This document shows, one piece after another, positions 32,883 to 44,421 of a stretch of DNA of 64,000 nucleotides. Under the pieces are notes generated by a model. It did not search any database, was not told the DNA's origin, and worked only from the letters and a program-made list of their open reading frames with translations. Every line of letters starts with the position of its first letter. Position 1 is the first letter of the stretch. The stretch is from Cercophora sp. LCS_1 (lineage: Eukaryota > Ascomycota > Sordariomycetes > Sordariales > Lasiosphaeriaceae), in assembly GCA_036250225.1 (NCBI GenBank), contig JAPZLL010000002.1, forward strand, positions 186,001-250,000, in the 5' to 3' direction. The position numbers and the translations under genes were made by a program.

Positions 32883-35826
32883 AATCGCAGGGGCACCCCG
32901 CACCCGTGAGGGACAGGCCAAGCCCGGGCAGATGCCATGTCATCACTGCGCCCGTGGGTATGGCCGACAGTATGCAGATCGATCACGAGATGTCTGGGAT
33001 GAGGGAGATATCTCTATGTTTGAGATGGCGTTCACCGCCTTGCCGGGAGGCCCTTGAATGCTGGCAGGTGTGGGAGGAATGCGCTCACCGACGCCCGTAT
33101 TTGTCTAAGCACACGGGAAAATGCCACATCTGCTTGAAGGGTCGATGACCCAGGCCACTCTAGAGACGCATCATGGTGGTGGTGGTGGTGGTGTTGATGA
33201 GTTGTTCAATGTCCTCGTTGTCCAGGGCTGCAGCCTAGCGGCAAGGGCGTCACGGTGCCCAACCGGCAGTCCGAAGGCCGGAAAGCCGGTTGGGCGTCGA
33301 CGTGGATTGGACTGGCATCCGCCTGCACCCAAACGGGCTTGGCCCGGCCCGCCGAACGCGGGGCGTGCGCAGTATGGCTGGAGTTTTGAACGTCGATATC
33401 TGTTGCATCATATCGTATTCTTTCGCCCTCCTCTTGACCTGCCCAGTACTGCACTGCGTATTCACATGAGGGGCAGGAAGCGCCCTAACCGGCCACGGGC
33501 CGACGGGTAACATCGTTGGTGGGCATTTCCTTCCAATCGAATCAAGGCGTAGACTCCCAATCCTACGATTGGATGGAAATTCATGGCTGCAACACCACTC
33601 ATCTTGCAGCCTCGTGTCCCGGGTGTGCAAGTTGATCAACTGGTCAGTCGACCAGTCACCACGGCTCCCGTCCCGGCCTCAGATGCCCAGCCCTCTTTCG
33701 GCCCAAACGCTGTTCTCTGGTCCCATCAGGCTCTCGTCAGCCTTCTTGTTCCTGCCTGCGTTGTTTATCTGTAACTGCAATTGTCGAATCACCGATGGCT
33801 GCTGCCCACCCACCCTCGTTTCCGTTGCGCTGGACCGACAACCACCTTGGAGTCCGCTAAGAATGGGCGAGAAGTTGTCTCTCCGGCCATCCCGGGTCTA
33901 AGTCCTGTTCGGCCTTGATTCCGGAAATGCTAAGTCGCGCTCCCCACCCGCTGCAGTCTAGCACGAGAAAAAAATTGAATCGAACAAAGTGCCAGAAATT
34001 CCGACGGATACCGTTCAGCTTTCACCGCTCTTGACGAAAAGCGGGACAATTGAGGGACGTCTGTGTTGCAGCAGGAACCCGGCCAGGCTCGGCGAGGTCA
34101 CACGCGTCACGTTGAGACCTAGGCCGAGCAGTATGCACTGTAGCAGCAATGGACAAGCAGACTGCGAGAGCGGATGTTCTAATTTGAAATGCAATGCTGG
34201 GTGATGAAAGATTTTGCTTCTTAACTACTGCAGCCCAGAGACCACGCCACACCCCTCTTGTCCGTGAAAGGAAAGTTCGATGTTGTTCCGTCGACATGGC
34301 AGCGGCTCTCAACGGGTAGGAAAGCCCCAACGGGTTCGGAGGGACGGCGCAAGCTGTCAGACGGTTGTAGACAGGAGATCGCTGAACTCAATTCGACGTT
34401 GGGAAATGGAGAATAGGTTCATCGCCGTCCTTGGGCGGTTGTGATCAGACTTATCGATAACGCCTCGGTCCTTGGCGATGGAGCTTGTTGTCATGGAGGG
34501 CTGACCGGCGACCGGGGCGCGCTTGGACAAGACCCGCTTCTCCCGCATCCCTCTCTTTTCACCCGACTTCTTCCACACTGCACAACCCCACGCCTGCAGC
34601 CCTCTTGCATCAGTGTTTTTCCTGCATCGCAGACAGACAGACTACAGACCAAGGCGCCAGTCGACAGACGACGAGACTGTTGACGGCCAGCTCAGACACC
34701 ACCCACCTACCCGTGTGCGAGAGAGCCGAGCTCCGTGTTCAACGCGCGCCCGCTTCGAGGCACGAGGAACCAGACCAAACCAAACCGCCCCGTTTCTTGT
34801 GACGGCCACAGACAGCTCAGTAGGTACGTAGCCACGCGCAATCGCATCCATACGTCCTGTGTGGCCCACCGGCCAGACCAGACGAGGGCCGTGGACCGAG
34901 TGGGCTGCGCAGCTGGACATCGCGGTACATCGCATCGCATAGTCTGCCACGCCCTCTCGTCCTCACCCCCAGCCCCGCAACCTGCACTCCCCTCACTCCC
35001 TCGCCCCGGGCAAAGCAACCGGTCTCTGACGCGACTCTGCAGACGTCGACCATCCACGAACAATCTGCTCCCCCCACAACGAGCTAGGAGCCGACTTGTC
35101 CCTCTGCCGGCCGCAACTCAGCCAACCACTGCCGTCGCATCGCCGTTTGGTGTAACGGCAAGCCGAGAACACACAGAGACACGCACGGCGACGGGACCCT
35201 GTCGTCGAACCCGGGGACACGGAATACAGCACCAGCTGCCGGCCCGCAGATCGGACCACACCCCTCCTCCCTTCAACAGCGACAAGAGTACTTGCGATAC
35301 TTGCTGCGGGCGGGCGATCCAGCACCAAGCAGCAACCAAGCAAGCAGGCAGGCCGAGCCACAAGCGCTAAAGCCCACTCTTTGGTAGCGTAGGACCCGCA
35401 GTCCGGCGTCCAGCCCCTCTTTGTTCCCGCAGCAGACCGCGCAGACGGTCGTGGAAATCAGGGTTCCCTTCAGGCTCCGTTCACAAGTCTCCAAGCACTC
35501 GGGCTCCTTCCCGTACGTACACCACGCTTTCTTGCCACCCCCTCCCCTGTCCCTAGTCGTTACAGCCCCCCAAGAGACCCCCGTTACAGCCTGAAAGTCG
35601 GGCAGGGCAAGGCCAGTAAGAAGCGTTCCAGGGCAGCGCGATCAAGTATCTGGAAGGCTTTGACGCAGCTCTCTGCAGCTCCCAAGGCGCCAAAAAAAAA
35701 AGTCTCAAGCCCTACCACCCTGCAACGTGTTCAACGACACATCATCCACTTTTCTGTCCCCCAGTTGTGCGAGTTGGCAGTCCAAGGAATTTACAAGAAG
35801 CCAGCAGCCGCTGCAGGTAGCCAAAT
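32883..35826. other. 2.9-kb stretch without a recognised gene; right part is the NF-YB upstream region
   Basis: No domain-bearing frame found. A 211-codon open stretch at 34735-35370 is Arg/Pro/Thr-rich and repetitive and probably belongs to a long NF-YB leader or promoter rather than a protein. A (GGT)6 microsatellite lies at 33175-33192. No tRNA or transposon signature seen. Confidence 0.5.
33175..33192 (+). repeat. Microsatellite (GGT)6
   Basis: Six perfect GGT units about 290 nt after the prefoldin stop codon, outside any recognised gene. Confidence 0.85.
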
Positions 35827-36788
35827 ATGTCCGACTCCCCCCAATCCAATCCAAAGGATGTCGAACAAGGTGCACCGTCACCCGAGGAGGAAGCACAAAT
35901 GAACGATCCCCAGGACCCACACTCGAGCGGGCTCGCCTATGAGCTTGACGTTAAAGAGCAAGACCGGTGGTTACCCATAGCCAATGGTATGTCATTGTTC
36001 TCTCCTTGCTTCGCTCCGTCATGATTCGCGTGTGTTTGCTTGGTCGCGGGAGGGTCTTCTGCTATTGAAGCCTGCGCGTGCATGGCGACGACTTTCCTCC
36101 AAGACAGCCGCGCATTCGCATCAGAGGCTCATGTCTCACGATTCGCCGTCCAAGTCGCCCGAAGCGCCGCGCGCCTCGTCGACCTCTGGCGGCTCCAAGA
36201 CCGACCGCGAGCGCTATGATGTTTACGATGCTAACATTCGCAACTTTGCCCCAGTCGCCCGTATCATGAAGAATGCGCTCCCCGAGAACGCAAAGATTGC
36301 AAAGGAGGCTAAGGAGTGTATGCAAGAATGTGTGAGCGAGTTCATTTCGTTCATCACCAGCGAGGGTACGTTGCAGGACCGCGTCGGTACTTGGGACTCA
36401 GCTGACCTATCACAGCCTCCGAGAAGTGCCATCAAGAAAAGCGGAAAACGGTCAACGGCGAAGATATTCTCTTTGCCATGACGTCACTCGGCTTCGAGAA
36501 CTATGCGGAGGCACTTAAGATCTACCTATCCAAGTACCGAGAAGTAAGCCTTACCCCTTGACCGACGCCTACGTTGCGTGCTAACAAGGCGAACAGCAAT
36601 CTCAGTCCAACCGTGGTGAAGGCCAGCCCAACCGTCCCAACAGCCAAGGGTACGGTGCGGCAAGCGGATCAAATCCTTCTGGTGGATTTTCCGGAGGCGA
36701 TCTCGGCGGCCAGCAAGAGGGAGGTGACGGCCAGGGCTACCTCTACGGTGGCCAAGGAGGGCACAACGGGGCCGGTAACGACTACTGA
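35827..36788 (+). CDS. hapC: CCAAT-binding factor subunit NF-YB / HapC (Hap3)
   Basis: Four exons: 35827-35986, 36255-36365, 36416-36543 and 36597-36788, giving 196 residues. Introns are 268, 50 and 53 nt. An acidic N-terminus is followed by the histone-fold core from about residue 46. KEQDRWLPIAN is joined across intron 1 to VARIMKNALPENAKIAKEAK, then come CMQECVSEFISFITSEASEK, RKTVNGEDILFAMTSLGF and ENYAEALKIYLSKYRE. All are hallmark NF-YB sequence. The tail is Gly/Gln/Asn-rich. NF-YB pairs with NF-YC (HapE) and NF-YA (HapB) to bind CCAAT boxes; in fungi the complex also governs iron and redox responses with HapX. Intron 1 is several times longer than its neighbours and contains an in-frame ATG (36131) that reads straight into exon 2, suggesting a second N-terminal form. 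Confidence 0.95.
36131..36254 (+). other. Possible alternative first coding exon of NF-YB inside intron 1
   Basis: From ATG 36131 the intron stays open in frame to the exon 2 acceptor and continues into VARIMKNALPENAK. The 41 added residues begin MSHDSPSKSPEAPRASSTSG and end YDANIRNFAP. Codon use is GC-rich at third positions as in real exons. A protein starting here would replace the conserved DRWLPIAN part of the first histone-fold helix. It could be a true alternative start or just retained-intron sequence. Confidence 0.4.
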
Positions 36789-37335
36789 CGTATCTGCTTC
36801 TCGGTGGCTGTTCTTCAGTGTGTATAAGTACAGGTCCGTCTGCGGTGTACCCCGCGACTGGGCGTATAGTACATGGTTTACGGAATGGGCAAGGGCTAAG
36901 GCAAAAGTATTTGCTGAGCAACCTGGGAATGGCTGGCTGGATGGATTGATTCTTTCTGTTGTTGGTGTGTCATGGAGTGTTCAGATTCCCCCTTCGCGCA
37001 CTTGGCGTTTACTTGCCCCTTTCCTTGGTCTTGGGTCGTTGTTGAGGCTGGGGGGTGGAGTCCTTGGTGGCGAAATTGCGATAGCGAACTGGACTGGATG
37101 GGATGCAAGGAATGGGTAGTCATGGCGTATCTTGACAGTATATTTGACATTGTTTCCCATTTGATGTGCGGTTGTGGTGATTAAGGAGCAGCCGGATACC
37201 GTACCCGGTCTGAGTTGACTTGGCGAAATATATCAGGAGACGCATGGGGGGCGGGAGGTGGATCAAAGGAGACGCAAAGGAACCATACAAGCTGCCGGAG
37301 CTGAAGTCCTGTCAAGTTGGACTCACCAAGAAGGG
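36789..37335. other. Intergenic, NF-YB 3' side
   Basis: About 550 nt after the NF-YB stop. It should contain the 3' UTR and leads into the tRNA-like locus at 37.3 kb. No coding signal. Confidence 0.5.
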
Positions 37336-37462
37336 CGTCTTGGCCGAGCGGTAGTGAGCGTCGCCTTGCTCACACAGCCAACCAGAAACCGTTCCTGTAC
37401 GCATGCGCGGTATGCCGCATACGGTTTCGTCAGGTCCTGGGTTCGATTCTACTCGGCGGCGT
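37336..37462 (+). other. tRNA-Leu-like sequence with oversized insert (pseudogene or pol III element)
   Basis: It begins GGCGTCTTGGCCGAGCGGT, almost the textbook 5' part of a eukaryotic tRNA-Leu with an intact A box (TGGCCGAGCGG, 37341-37351). A B-box-like GGGTTCGATTCT (37439-37450) follows about 90 nt later. Between them are a 6-bp hairpin (GTGAGC...GCTCAC) and a nested stem (AAACCG...CGGTTT around ATGCG...CGCAT). The T stem and the 3' acceptor strand do not pair with the 5' end, so a working tRNA is unlikely as read. T-rich runs near 37500 could end pol III transcription. A tRNA relic is the most likely reading; a tRNA-derived element or other structured RNA is possible. Confidence 0.35.
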
Positions 37463-38429
37463 GGTCACCAGTTTCAAGAGTCGAAGACCCAGGCCTGAGC
37501 TTTTGCTTTTTGGCCATTAATCGTCCTCGCCTTTCAGGATATCGGTAAGAAAAGGAAGATTATATTTTGTTCAAACGGCCAACGTGAACAATAAGTTGAG
37601 CATGGTCAGGAACGGAGGCTTCGCGGGTGTCGAGGAGGTACATTCAGTGATAGTCTTCCTGAGCTTAATCCCAGATGCGCCAGCATTGAGGAAACCATTC
37701 TGCTTCCTCGGGCACACTCTTCTCAATGACAGTGTTATAGCTTTTAAAAAAACACCTCCATGAAGCGTAGCATGGCTATGGTGTTGCAGTGTCAAGTCGT
37801 AGAGTTCGTTGTCTGCTCTGGTTCCTTGGAAAAGTAGGCGTCGACATCATGGACATACCCCATGTGACATTGGGTTTAGATTCAACCTCTACATAGTTAG
37901 AGTCCACTCAGAGAGAGGCAGGCATTGATTGTTAGTTTCCCGAGGCCTTCCCCAGACGGTTTCTGACTACATCATGACTTGGTTGCTTGCTGCCAAGAGA
38001 TCCACATGGGATGCATCTTCGGTGAGCTTCACCGCCTGCCACATCAAGCTCCGCGATGCACGACGCACGTGCCACACTTGGGGAGAACAGGGAACCTGGA
38101 ACTTGCAAAATTCCTCTGCTATCGTCTTTTTTCGCCTCCGATAAGGATAGGATCCCCGCGACCACAACCTCCACGATCTCAACGGGTCGAGGACAAGGCC
38201 GGCGACACTCTGCTGCATCTCTTTGCCACCCGAAGCGAGCAACAATTATGTCCCCCCGCCGCCTTCCCACCGTACAGATTTCGCGTCACCGCCCCGCCTC
38301 TGCCTAACGCGACTTCCAAACTCTAGACTAACCACTGTACTTTTCTCTCGGCTGTTCCTCTCGCAACAAATCGAGCTTCCATACCACCAAACCGTTTCGA
38401 CGAAATCAGTTGTTCTCTTCACAGCAACT
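37463..38429. other. Intergenic and upstream region of RRN3
   Basis: About 970 nt with no convincing gene. The right part is the RRN3 leader; its frame is open upstream of ATG 38430 as far as 38223, but there is no earlier in-frame ATG with better support. Confidence 0.5.
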
Positions 38430-40626
38430 ATGACAACAGCGACTCCAACAGCCCGGCGTTTCGCGCCGCCTTCGTCGGCTTCAACGATCAAGCCAATCCT
38501 TCGCAAGCGTTCCGCCAGTGACGACGACTACGATGACGACCTGACGTTGTTGCCCAGCAGTCCCATCAAGAAACGCAAGACGGTCATGTTCAACGAAGAT
38601 CTCAATGTCGTCAAGGAATTCGGCAGCAGCATCTACGGCGGAAAGACCAGTCTCGACGAAGCCAAGAACCAGATCCGTCGCGCGCTCGAGGGCCACCGCC
38701 AGAAAGACGATGAGGACTACAACTCGCTCAAGGAAATGTTTGCGCCCAGAAAAAGACCCGGTGACGATGATAGCGACGACGACGAAGACGTGGATGACAG
38801 AGAGGCGGATGAGAGAGAGAAAGATCTGCTTGTTTTTGTGGTCGCGTTGACGGCGCTGGCGACCATGGTGGGCAGGAATTGCTCCGGGTTGGTCAAGAGC
38901 GTCCTGCAGTGCGACTGGGTGGCTAGAGACGACGAATTTGCCAAGGCCTATATCCAGTTGCTGGCGGCGTTGGCGTCGGCTCAGGGAATGCTCCCGCAGG
39001 TGCTGAACATGATGGTCGACAAGTTTCAAGGCATTGGAGGATGGGGAGAGGAAAGGATGGAACGACAGAAAAGGCTGCATTTGGGGTTGGGTTACTTGCT
39101 CGACCTATTCCCAGCTGGAGGCAAGATCATACTGAAGCTGACGGCGAGCAAGTTCCCATACTCTGACGACAGCAAGGCGGTGCATATGGAGTACGTGCGC
39201 AACCTGCTCAAGCTGAAGGAGGGGAGGAAAGACCTGGAAAGAGATCTGATGGAGCTGATCTTGTCGCGGGTCGTCAAGCTGGATGTCGAGATGACGCTGG
39301 ACTTGGAGAACGAGGAGGATGACACGACCAGGGCGGTACTTCGACAGATTGAGGAGAACAAGGCCAGGGGAGAAGAAGAAGAGGAGGATGACAGCGATGC
39401 GGAGAGTGTTGCCACCGACGAAGAGGACGATGACGAGCAGATTAAGCGCGTCGGGAAAATCAGGAACAAGCTCGAGACGATGGACGCGATTCTCGACCTA
39501 CTGTTCGAGGTATATTCGCCCGTCTTTGAGGACCCGGACAGCACGGAGGCAATGGAGACATTCCAGGATCTGTTGAGCGACTTTTGTAACGTTATTCTGC
39601 CAGTAAGCTGCCTTGTTCTTCAGCCCGGACGGAGCTAACGGAAGCAGCATCTTAAGTCGAGGCACACGCAATACCTGCTGTTCAAGTTCGCACTCAAGTC
39701 CCATCAACTTATGGAGCTATTTATCGGGACGCTGTTCAACATTGCTTTTGAGTCCAATCGACCACCAGTCGTCAAGCAAGCGGCGGTGGGGTATTTGGCC
39801 AGCTTCACCGCTCGGGGAGCCCAGGTCACCAGCGAGCAGGTGCAGAGAATTGCCAAGACGTTCCTCAACTATATTGACCACTACCGAATGTCGCATTCCG
39901 CCGCAAAGGGCCCTGACGTGCGCAGGTACGGACAATACTATGCGTACTTCCAAGGGCTGCTCTATGTGAGTTCACACAGACGACTCGTGATATGGGCAGA
40001 AGCTGACCTCGCAGATCTTTTGCTTCCGATGGCGAGACTTGATCGATCGGGATCTTGCTCCTGCCTCGATTGGCTGGGATGATCAAGCATCGTTCATCGG
40101 TCATGACCTCCCGTGGATGCCATTTCTCAAGCAACGGCTTCAGGTGAACATTGCCGCCAAGCTCAATGTGAGTGCTAAGCGACCGTTGGTTATGAATCTG
40201 GCTAACATGAAGTAGCCCCTGAAGTGCTGTTCTCCCTTGATCGTCGATGAGTTCGCCAGGCTGGCACACCATCTTGGGCTCATCTACATCTACCCACGGA
40301 TTGAGGAAAACAAGAACATCCAGCTCTCGCAGTTTTTCACTGGCAGCTATGCCACGGGCGGCGCACTTCGAGACACTGGATTTGAGCACGACACCGAGAA
40401 GTGGACCCACCTCGAGCCAACCTTCCCCTTTGACCCGTACCAACTACCGATCTCTCGACGGTGGCTCGATCTGGAGAACACGTATGTCGCGTGGAAACCT
40501 TTTGTGCTGCTCGACCGGGAGGACGAAACCGATGCGGAGAGCCTGATGGGAGGCGATACAGACACCGAGGACAACGTCAGCGTTCAGGAGGACACGGCGA
40601 CAGACGACGAGCAAAACGACGACTAA
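38430..40626 (+). CDS. RRN3: RNA polymerase I-specific initiation factor RRN3 (TIF-IA)
   Basis: Four exons: 38430-39602, 39648-39965, 40015-40167 and 40216-40626 (introns of 45, 49 and 48 nt), giving 684 residues. The chosen ATG is followed by a short Ala/Thr/Ser-rich N-terminus and then KKRKTVMFNEDLNVVKEFGS. The HEAT-repeat-like helical body contains LPQVLNMMVDKFQGIGGW, RLHLGLGYLLDLFP, HLKSRHTQYLLFKFALKSHQ, YGQYYAYFQGLLY and IFCFRWRDLI, the recognisable RRN3 blocks. An acidic loop (EEEEEDDSDAES) lies in the middle, and the C-terminus is also acidic. Rrn3 binds Pol I and core factor so that rDNA transcription can start, and is the usual point of growth control. All splice phases agree. A run of 28 T starts 17 nt after the stop codon. 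Confidence 0.94.
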
Positions 40627-41274
40627 TTCTTCTTCTTTGGGCTTTTTTTTTTTTTTTTTTTTTTTTTTTTCGGCGCAGGAGCGGCAGACAACGGCATGGT
40701 CGGATTTCAAAAGCACGTATGCATGGGACGGTATTTGTGATTCAGGTCGGGCATATCCAGGCGTTTACTGGACGTTGTAATTATCACGTTGGTAGACGCT
40801 TTACTCCCCCGGAAGGATCTAGGGTTACGGAAACCAATACCAACGGAGTTTGGCATCCATTCCTGATTTTTGACAACGGTGAAGTGGTTCCTCGCAGCTT
40901 ATTACCCCTCGGTAAATGATTGGGCCGATTTCGCCGGCGTACAAATCTGAGGCGCCCTGCCTCGCCACACAGCACAGCCAAAGAGGCTCGACCGTTTGGA
41001 ATTATTCCCACCGGCTTGGTTCATCAGTCAGGATTCTCACGCGTAACCAATGCTCCGGTCATCAATTGGCATAGGAATTGGCGGCCGCGCGGTTTTTTGT
41101 CAGTCATTTAAATCGATTTGAGTTTGTCCTTCGTTTTGCGGCTCGTTTGCTTGCAACCAAGGCAGCCGCGAAGGATTTCAATCTCGCCAAGGCGAGGGAA
41201 CGCAACACAACGCCCAGGGCCACATCCAACCCGCCGGCTGCGAGGTGACGGCGTTTGCAACCGGTACCTCAGCG
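40627..41274. other. Intergenic between RRN3 and the bZIP gene, with (T)28
   Basis: About 650 nt containing the RRN3 3' UTR, a 28-T run and the leader of the bZIP gene. No separate gene seen. Confidence 0.5.
40643..40670 (+). repeat. Homopolymer (T)28
   Basis: Twenty-eight consecutive T starting 17 nt after the RRN3 stop codon. It is in the expected 3' UTR; its length is likely variable or assembly-dependent. Confidence 0.9.
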
Positions 41275-42707
41275 ATGGAAGACGGAACGAGTTCCGAGGC
41301 GGCAGGTGATAGACCTTCGTTTACGCAGTTTTGGAAGAAGTCGGGGAAGGGGCCGCGCAAGATTACGTTTGTGGAGGGGGAGCCGTCACAGGGTGAGTGT
41401 GTCTGTCTTTTTCAGCCCTGATTTGAGTAAGTGAGGTGAGAGGTAAGTGAGGTGAGAGGGGGGCCGTGGGATTGGAGATTTGACTTGGCTGGCCTGTGGT
41501 GTGTCCGTACCCGTACCGGCAGATGCTGGGCTGACGCCCCTGGTTTGGTGTTTTGGAAGAGGAAGACGGGAGACGGGGAACGCACCCTTCTTTCTTTTTC
41601 TTGGCGGTTTCTAGGGGTACTTGAAGATGCACCTCTCCTCACGAATGATGGGCCCCGGTTTGTCGGATATCTTCCATCTTGTTGCCTCCTGTGTTACCCT
41701 TCTTCTTTTCCTCAAATCCGCAAACATGCCTGGCCTGGTGCTCGCAATGATCATGAGGACTAAGACGATTCTGGTCCCAGGCAGCGGTGACAAACCCGAG
41801 TCTCTTCTGCCGGGTCAAGCGCTGGATAAAGCCCAACTTCGACGGGCACAGGTCCGAAAGGCGCAGATCCAGCACCGCCAACGAAAGGCAAACTACGTCA
41901 AGCAGCTTGAGGCCGATGTGGACCGCTACCGGGAGCTCATCGCCGATGCGCAAAAGGAAACGCAGAATCTCATCAAGCAGAACAGCACGATGAAGAGAAC
42001 CCTTCAGCAGCAGTTCACTCCCGCGCTGCAGGACGATATAACAATGGGTCTTGTATTTGATCCCATCCTCAACGCCCCGTCGTTCCGCATCACCAGCTCG
42101 CCTTCACCCAGCCAATACCCCTCCTCGGAGTGCTCGTCTTCTTCTCCATCCCCGGGCTTCCCCTCATCACCGGAACAAACACAGGAAGCGATCAACTTTA
42201 TCCTAGCGTATGCATCTCTCCACTTTGCTCCCCGTACCGGCGACGAGAATACTAACACCAACCAGCCTCGAACACATCTGCCGCTCCCACTGCGACCAAA
42301 CGACAGGCCACACACTCACCGCAACCTCCCTCGCACTCCGCAGCGCCCCGTCCCCAATCCTCAACGCCGCATCCCGCTCCAACCCGCTCCTACGCAAGGC
42401 CACACCATCGGATATCACGCCCGTATCATGGACGACATCGGACCTCACGCTGCAAACGCTCCACGGCCTGGCCTGTTCGATCAACACGGCGGATCTGGAA
42501 ATCACGCCCGTGCAGGCGTGGTTTGAGCTAGCGGCGCAGTGGCCCGTTGAGGTCTTGCTCCGACGGGATGTGCTGGATGGGTTGAAGAGGGAGTTGACCG
42601 GGGTGGTGCGGTGTCCGCATTTTGGGGCGTGTATGGAGCGGGAGGCGTTTGAGAGTGTTGTTGGACGGGTTTTGGGGGGGTTGGACGGGGATGGGGACGA
42701 GGAGTGA
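41275..42707 (+). CDS. Fungal bZIP transcription factor
   Basis: Three exons: 41275-41392, 41781-42207 and 42266-42707 (introns of 388 and 58 nt), giving 328 residues. Exon 1 encodes MEDGTSSEAAGDRPSFTQFW and a basic stretch. The second exon holds the basic region RRAQVRKAQIQHRQRKANYV followed by a leucine-zipper-like helix (KQLEADVDRYRELI...). This is the variant bZIP common in Pezizomycotina. The rest contains a Ser/Pro linker and a C-terminal segment with conserved-looking Trp and Cys (SWTTSDLTLQTLHGLACSIN, CPHFGACMEREAFE), as in many secondary-metabolism-type factors of this class. Intron 1 is unusually long, and its last 160 nt are open in the exon 2 frame, so an alternative start (41621 or the ATG at 41726) is possible. 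Confidence 0.82.
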
Positions 42708-44299
42708 GTGAGTGATTACATTTACAGGAGATTACATAGCGGAGTGTGCCGTGTTACGGGGGTTGGTGTTGGCGTTTGGTTTGTTTTTCTTGGGACGGTG
42801 ATCTGGTTGGGTCAGTAGGTTGATGAGTAGCAAAAGACAGCGTAATGATACCCGGATGTGTGGTGAACAAGTTCTTGGCGAAACGCAGGGTTTGGAATCA
42901 ATTGGAATCAAGGTTGCATTTCTCGGAAGCGGGAACGCGGCAGAGGCGCTTCTTGCATGCTCACCCGCGGGGGCGTGTTTCGGTATTCCAGATTGTTGTC
43001 AGCCACGGCTTATCGATCCTGCGCATTTGGAATCATTCGTCTGGTCAATTCTGGGGACTTTGTGATTGATGGATTGATTGTATGTAGGTGATGAGTGGAT
43101 GTTGGTAAACGATGCAGGTGGTTGGTTGATCCTGAGTTGAGGTGTTGGCAGCTGGTGCCGGCCTCTCGACGTTGGGCTTTCTGTTGGACGTCACTGGTTA
43201 TGGACTATGAACCGTGGCCCAATCCGGCTGTGGTCTCATCTACTCTTGTTATCATGCCTGGAGATCTCTGTGGCTCATCGAGAAGGTTAATTGTAGACGC
43301 AGATATGTGCTATCCTCAGTTGCGGAACGACTGTCTTATTATTTCAAAAACACCTGCCAACGTCTTATTGACAGTGTTCAATGCCTACTAATGGCTACGG
43401 TCTCGATATTACTTTCAGAGCTTCGTAATGTATCCCCAATGGTAGTTGTGGTCCAATAACATGGTTGCGATGATACCACCGATTTTTCTTTCCGCGAGAC
43501 CGGAGAGAAAGGTGAGGCCAATGAATGTATTGAGCGTCGTGGCCGTAGATTTGGTCAAAAATGGCCAGGATGGCGACTTGGGGGGTGTAGTAGATTGTGT
43601 GTGACGAGGCAAAAATCTATAGGACGGCGTTGGCGTCGGGGTGGAGGGGTGTGTGCGGAGATGTGAGGATCAGATGGCTGCTGTGGGGGTCGAGAGGATT
43701 CTGATGAAACCAAGAAGATAAGTGAGGTACACCCGTGCTCCAAAAGATGACACCGAATGCCCTTCATCATTTGGTGTTTCGAGCTGCTGGCGATTACTAC
43801 CAGGAAACAGCAACGGCGATGCGACCTTGTTTTCGCTGTTGCCTATGTTGACCTCAACTCATCACCTACGTCGGTCAGTGTTGGAGGCGGAGAAACTGCC
43901 CTGTCTGTGAATATTTCTTGTCATTTGGGCTCATTTCAGTTGATCATGACCAGCAACGGCGCCGATGAGAATGCGGCGACATCCGAATGGTCCGAGATGC
44001 CGGTTGATGCGGGAACTGGGATGCCAACGGCCGGTGGATTGGTGAATAGAAGGACGGGTAGGGTGGAACAAGGACACTGGGTTGGCCGCTGATGTGTGGT
44101 TGTTGAGGAAGGAACGACCCAAGTTCAGCGGCAGAAGACTGAGATAGTCAAATAGGAAGGCACGTTGTGCTTCAAACCAGTAAGTTGGAAGCCCACAGGC
44201 TGAACACTGATGACAAGCCGCCCGCAAAACTCACAAACCCCCTAATGGGTATATGGGGGAGAATTTGGGAGCAGGATAGTATCGCAAGTCAAGGCAACT
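42708..44299. other. 1.6-kb stretch without a recognised gene
   Basis: Between the bZIP stop and the tRNA-like locus. Open frames here (for example 43757-44092) are short, AT-richer and without domain or splice support. No repeat seen. Confidence 0.5.
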
Positions 44300-44421
44300 T
44301 GGCGAAGTGGTAGTGGCCGATGCTCAGAGGTAGCTCCGCAGGGTTGAGTGGATTCTCGCCTTGTTCAGCATAACTCCCAGAAGTTGAAGTCGCGGGTTCG
44401 AATCCCGCCCCACTACTTTTT
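44300..44421 (+). tRNA. Atypical tRNA-like locus with intact T arm and pol III terminator
   Basis: The 3' half is convincing. A perfect T arm GCGGG-TTCGAAT-CCCGC (44392-44408) contains a canonical B box and is followed by CCCACTAC and TTTTT. GTAGTGG at 44310-44316 can pair with CCACTAC at 44410-44416, giving a 7-bp acceptor stem, but one extra C then sits between T arm and acceptor. Two A-box-like stretches occur (TGGCGAAGTGG from 44300 and TGCTCAGAGGTAG from 44321). The middle is about 30 nt too long, and ATGCT (44320-44324) can pair with AGCAT (44367-44371). An intron-containing tRNA is possible, but I could not place a proper anticodon loop with T33, so no amino acid is assigned. Confidence 0.4.

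Noticed and set aside
34735..35370. 211-codon Arg/Pro/Thr-rich frame upstream of NF-YB
   Set aside because: No start context, motif or splicing; probably a long 5' leader or promoter.
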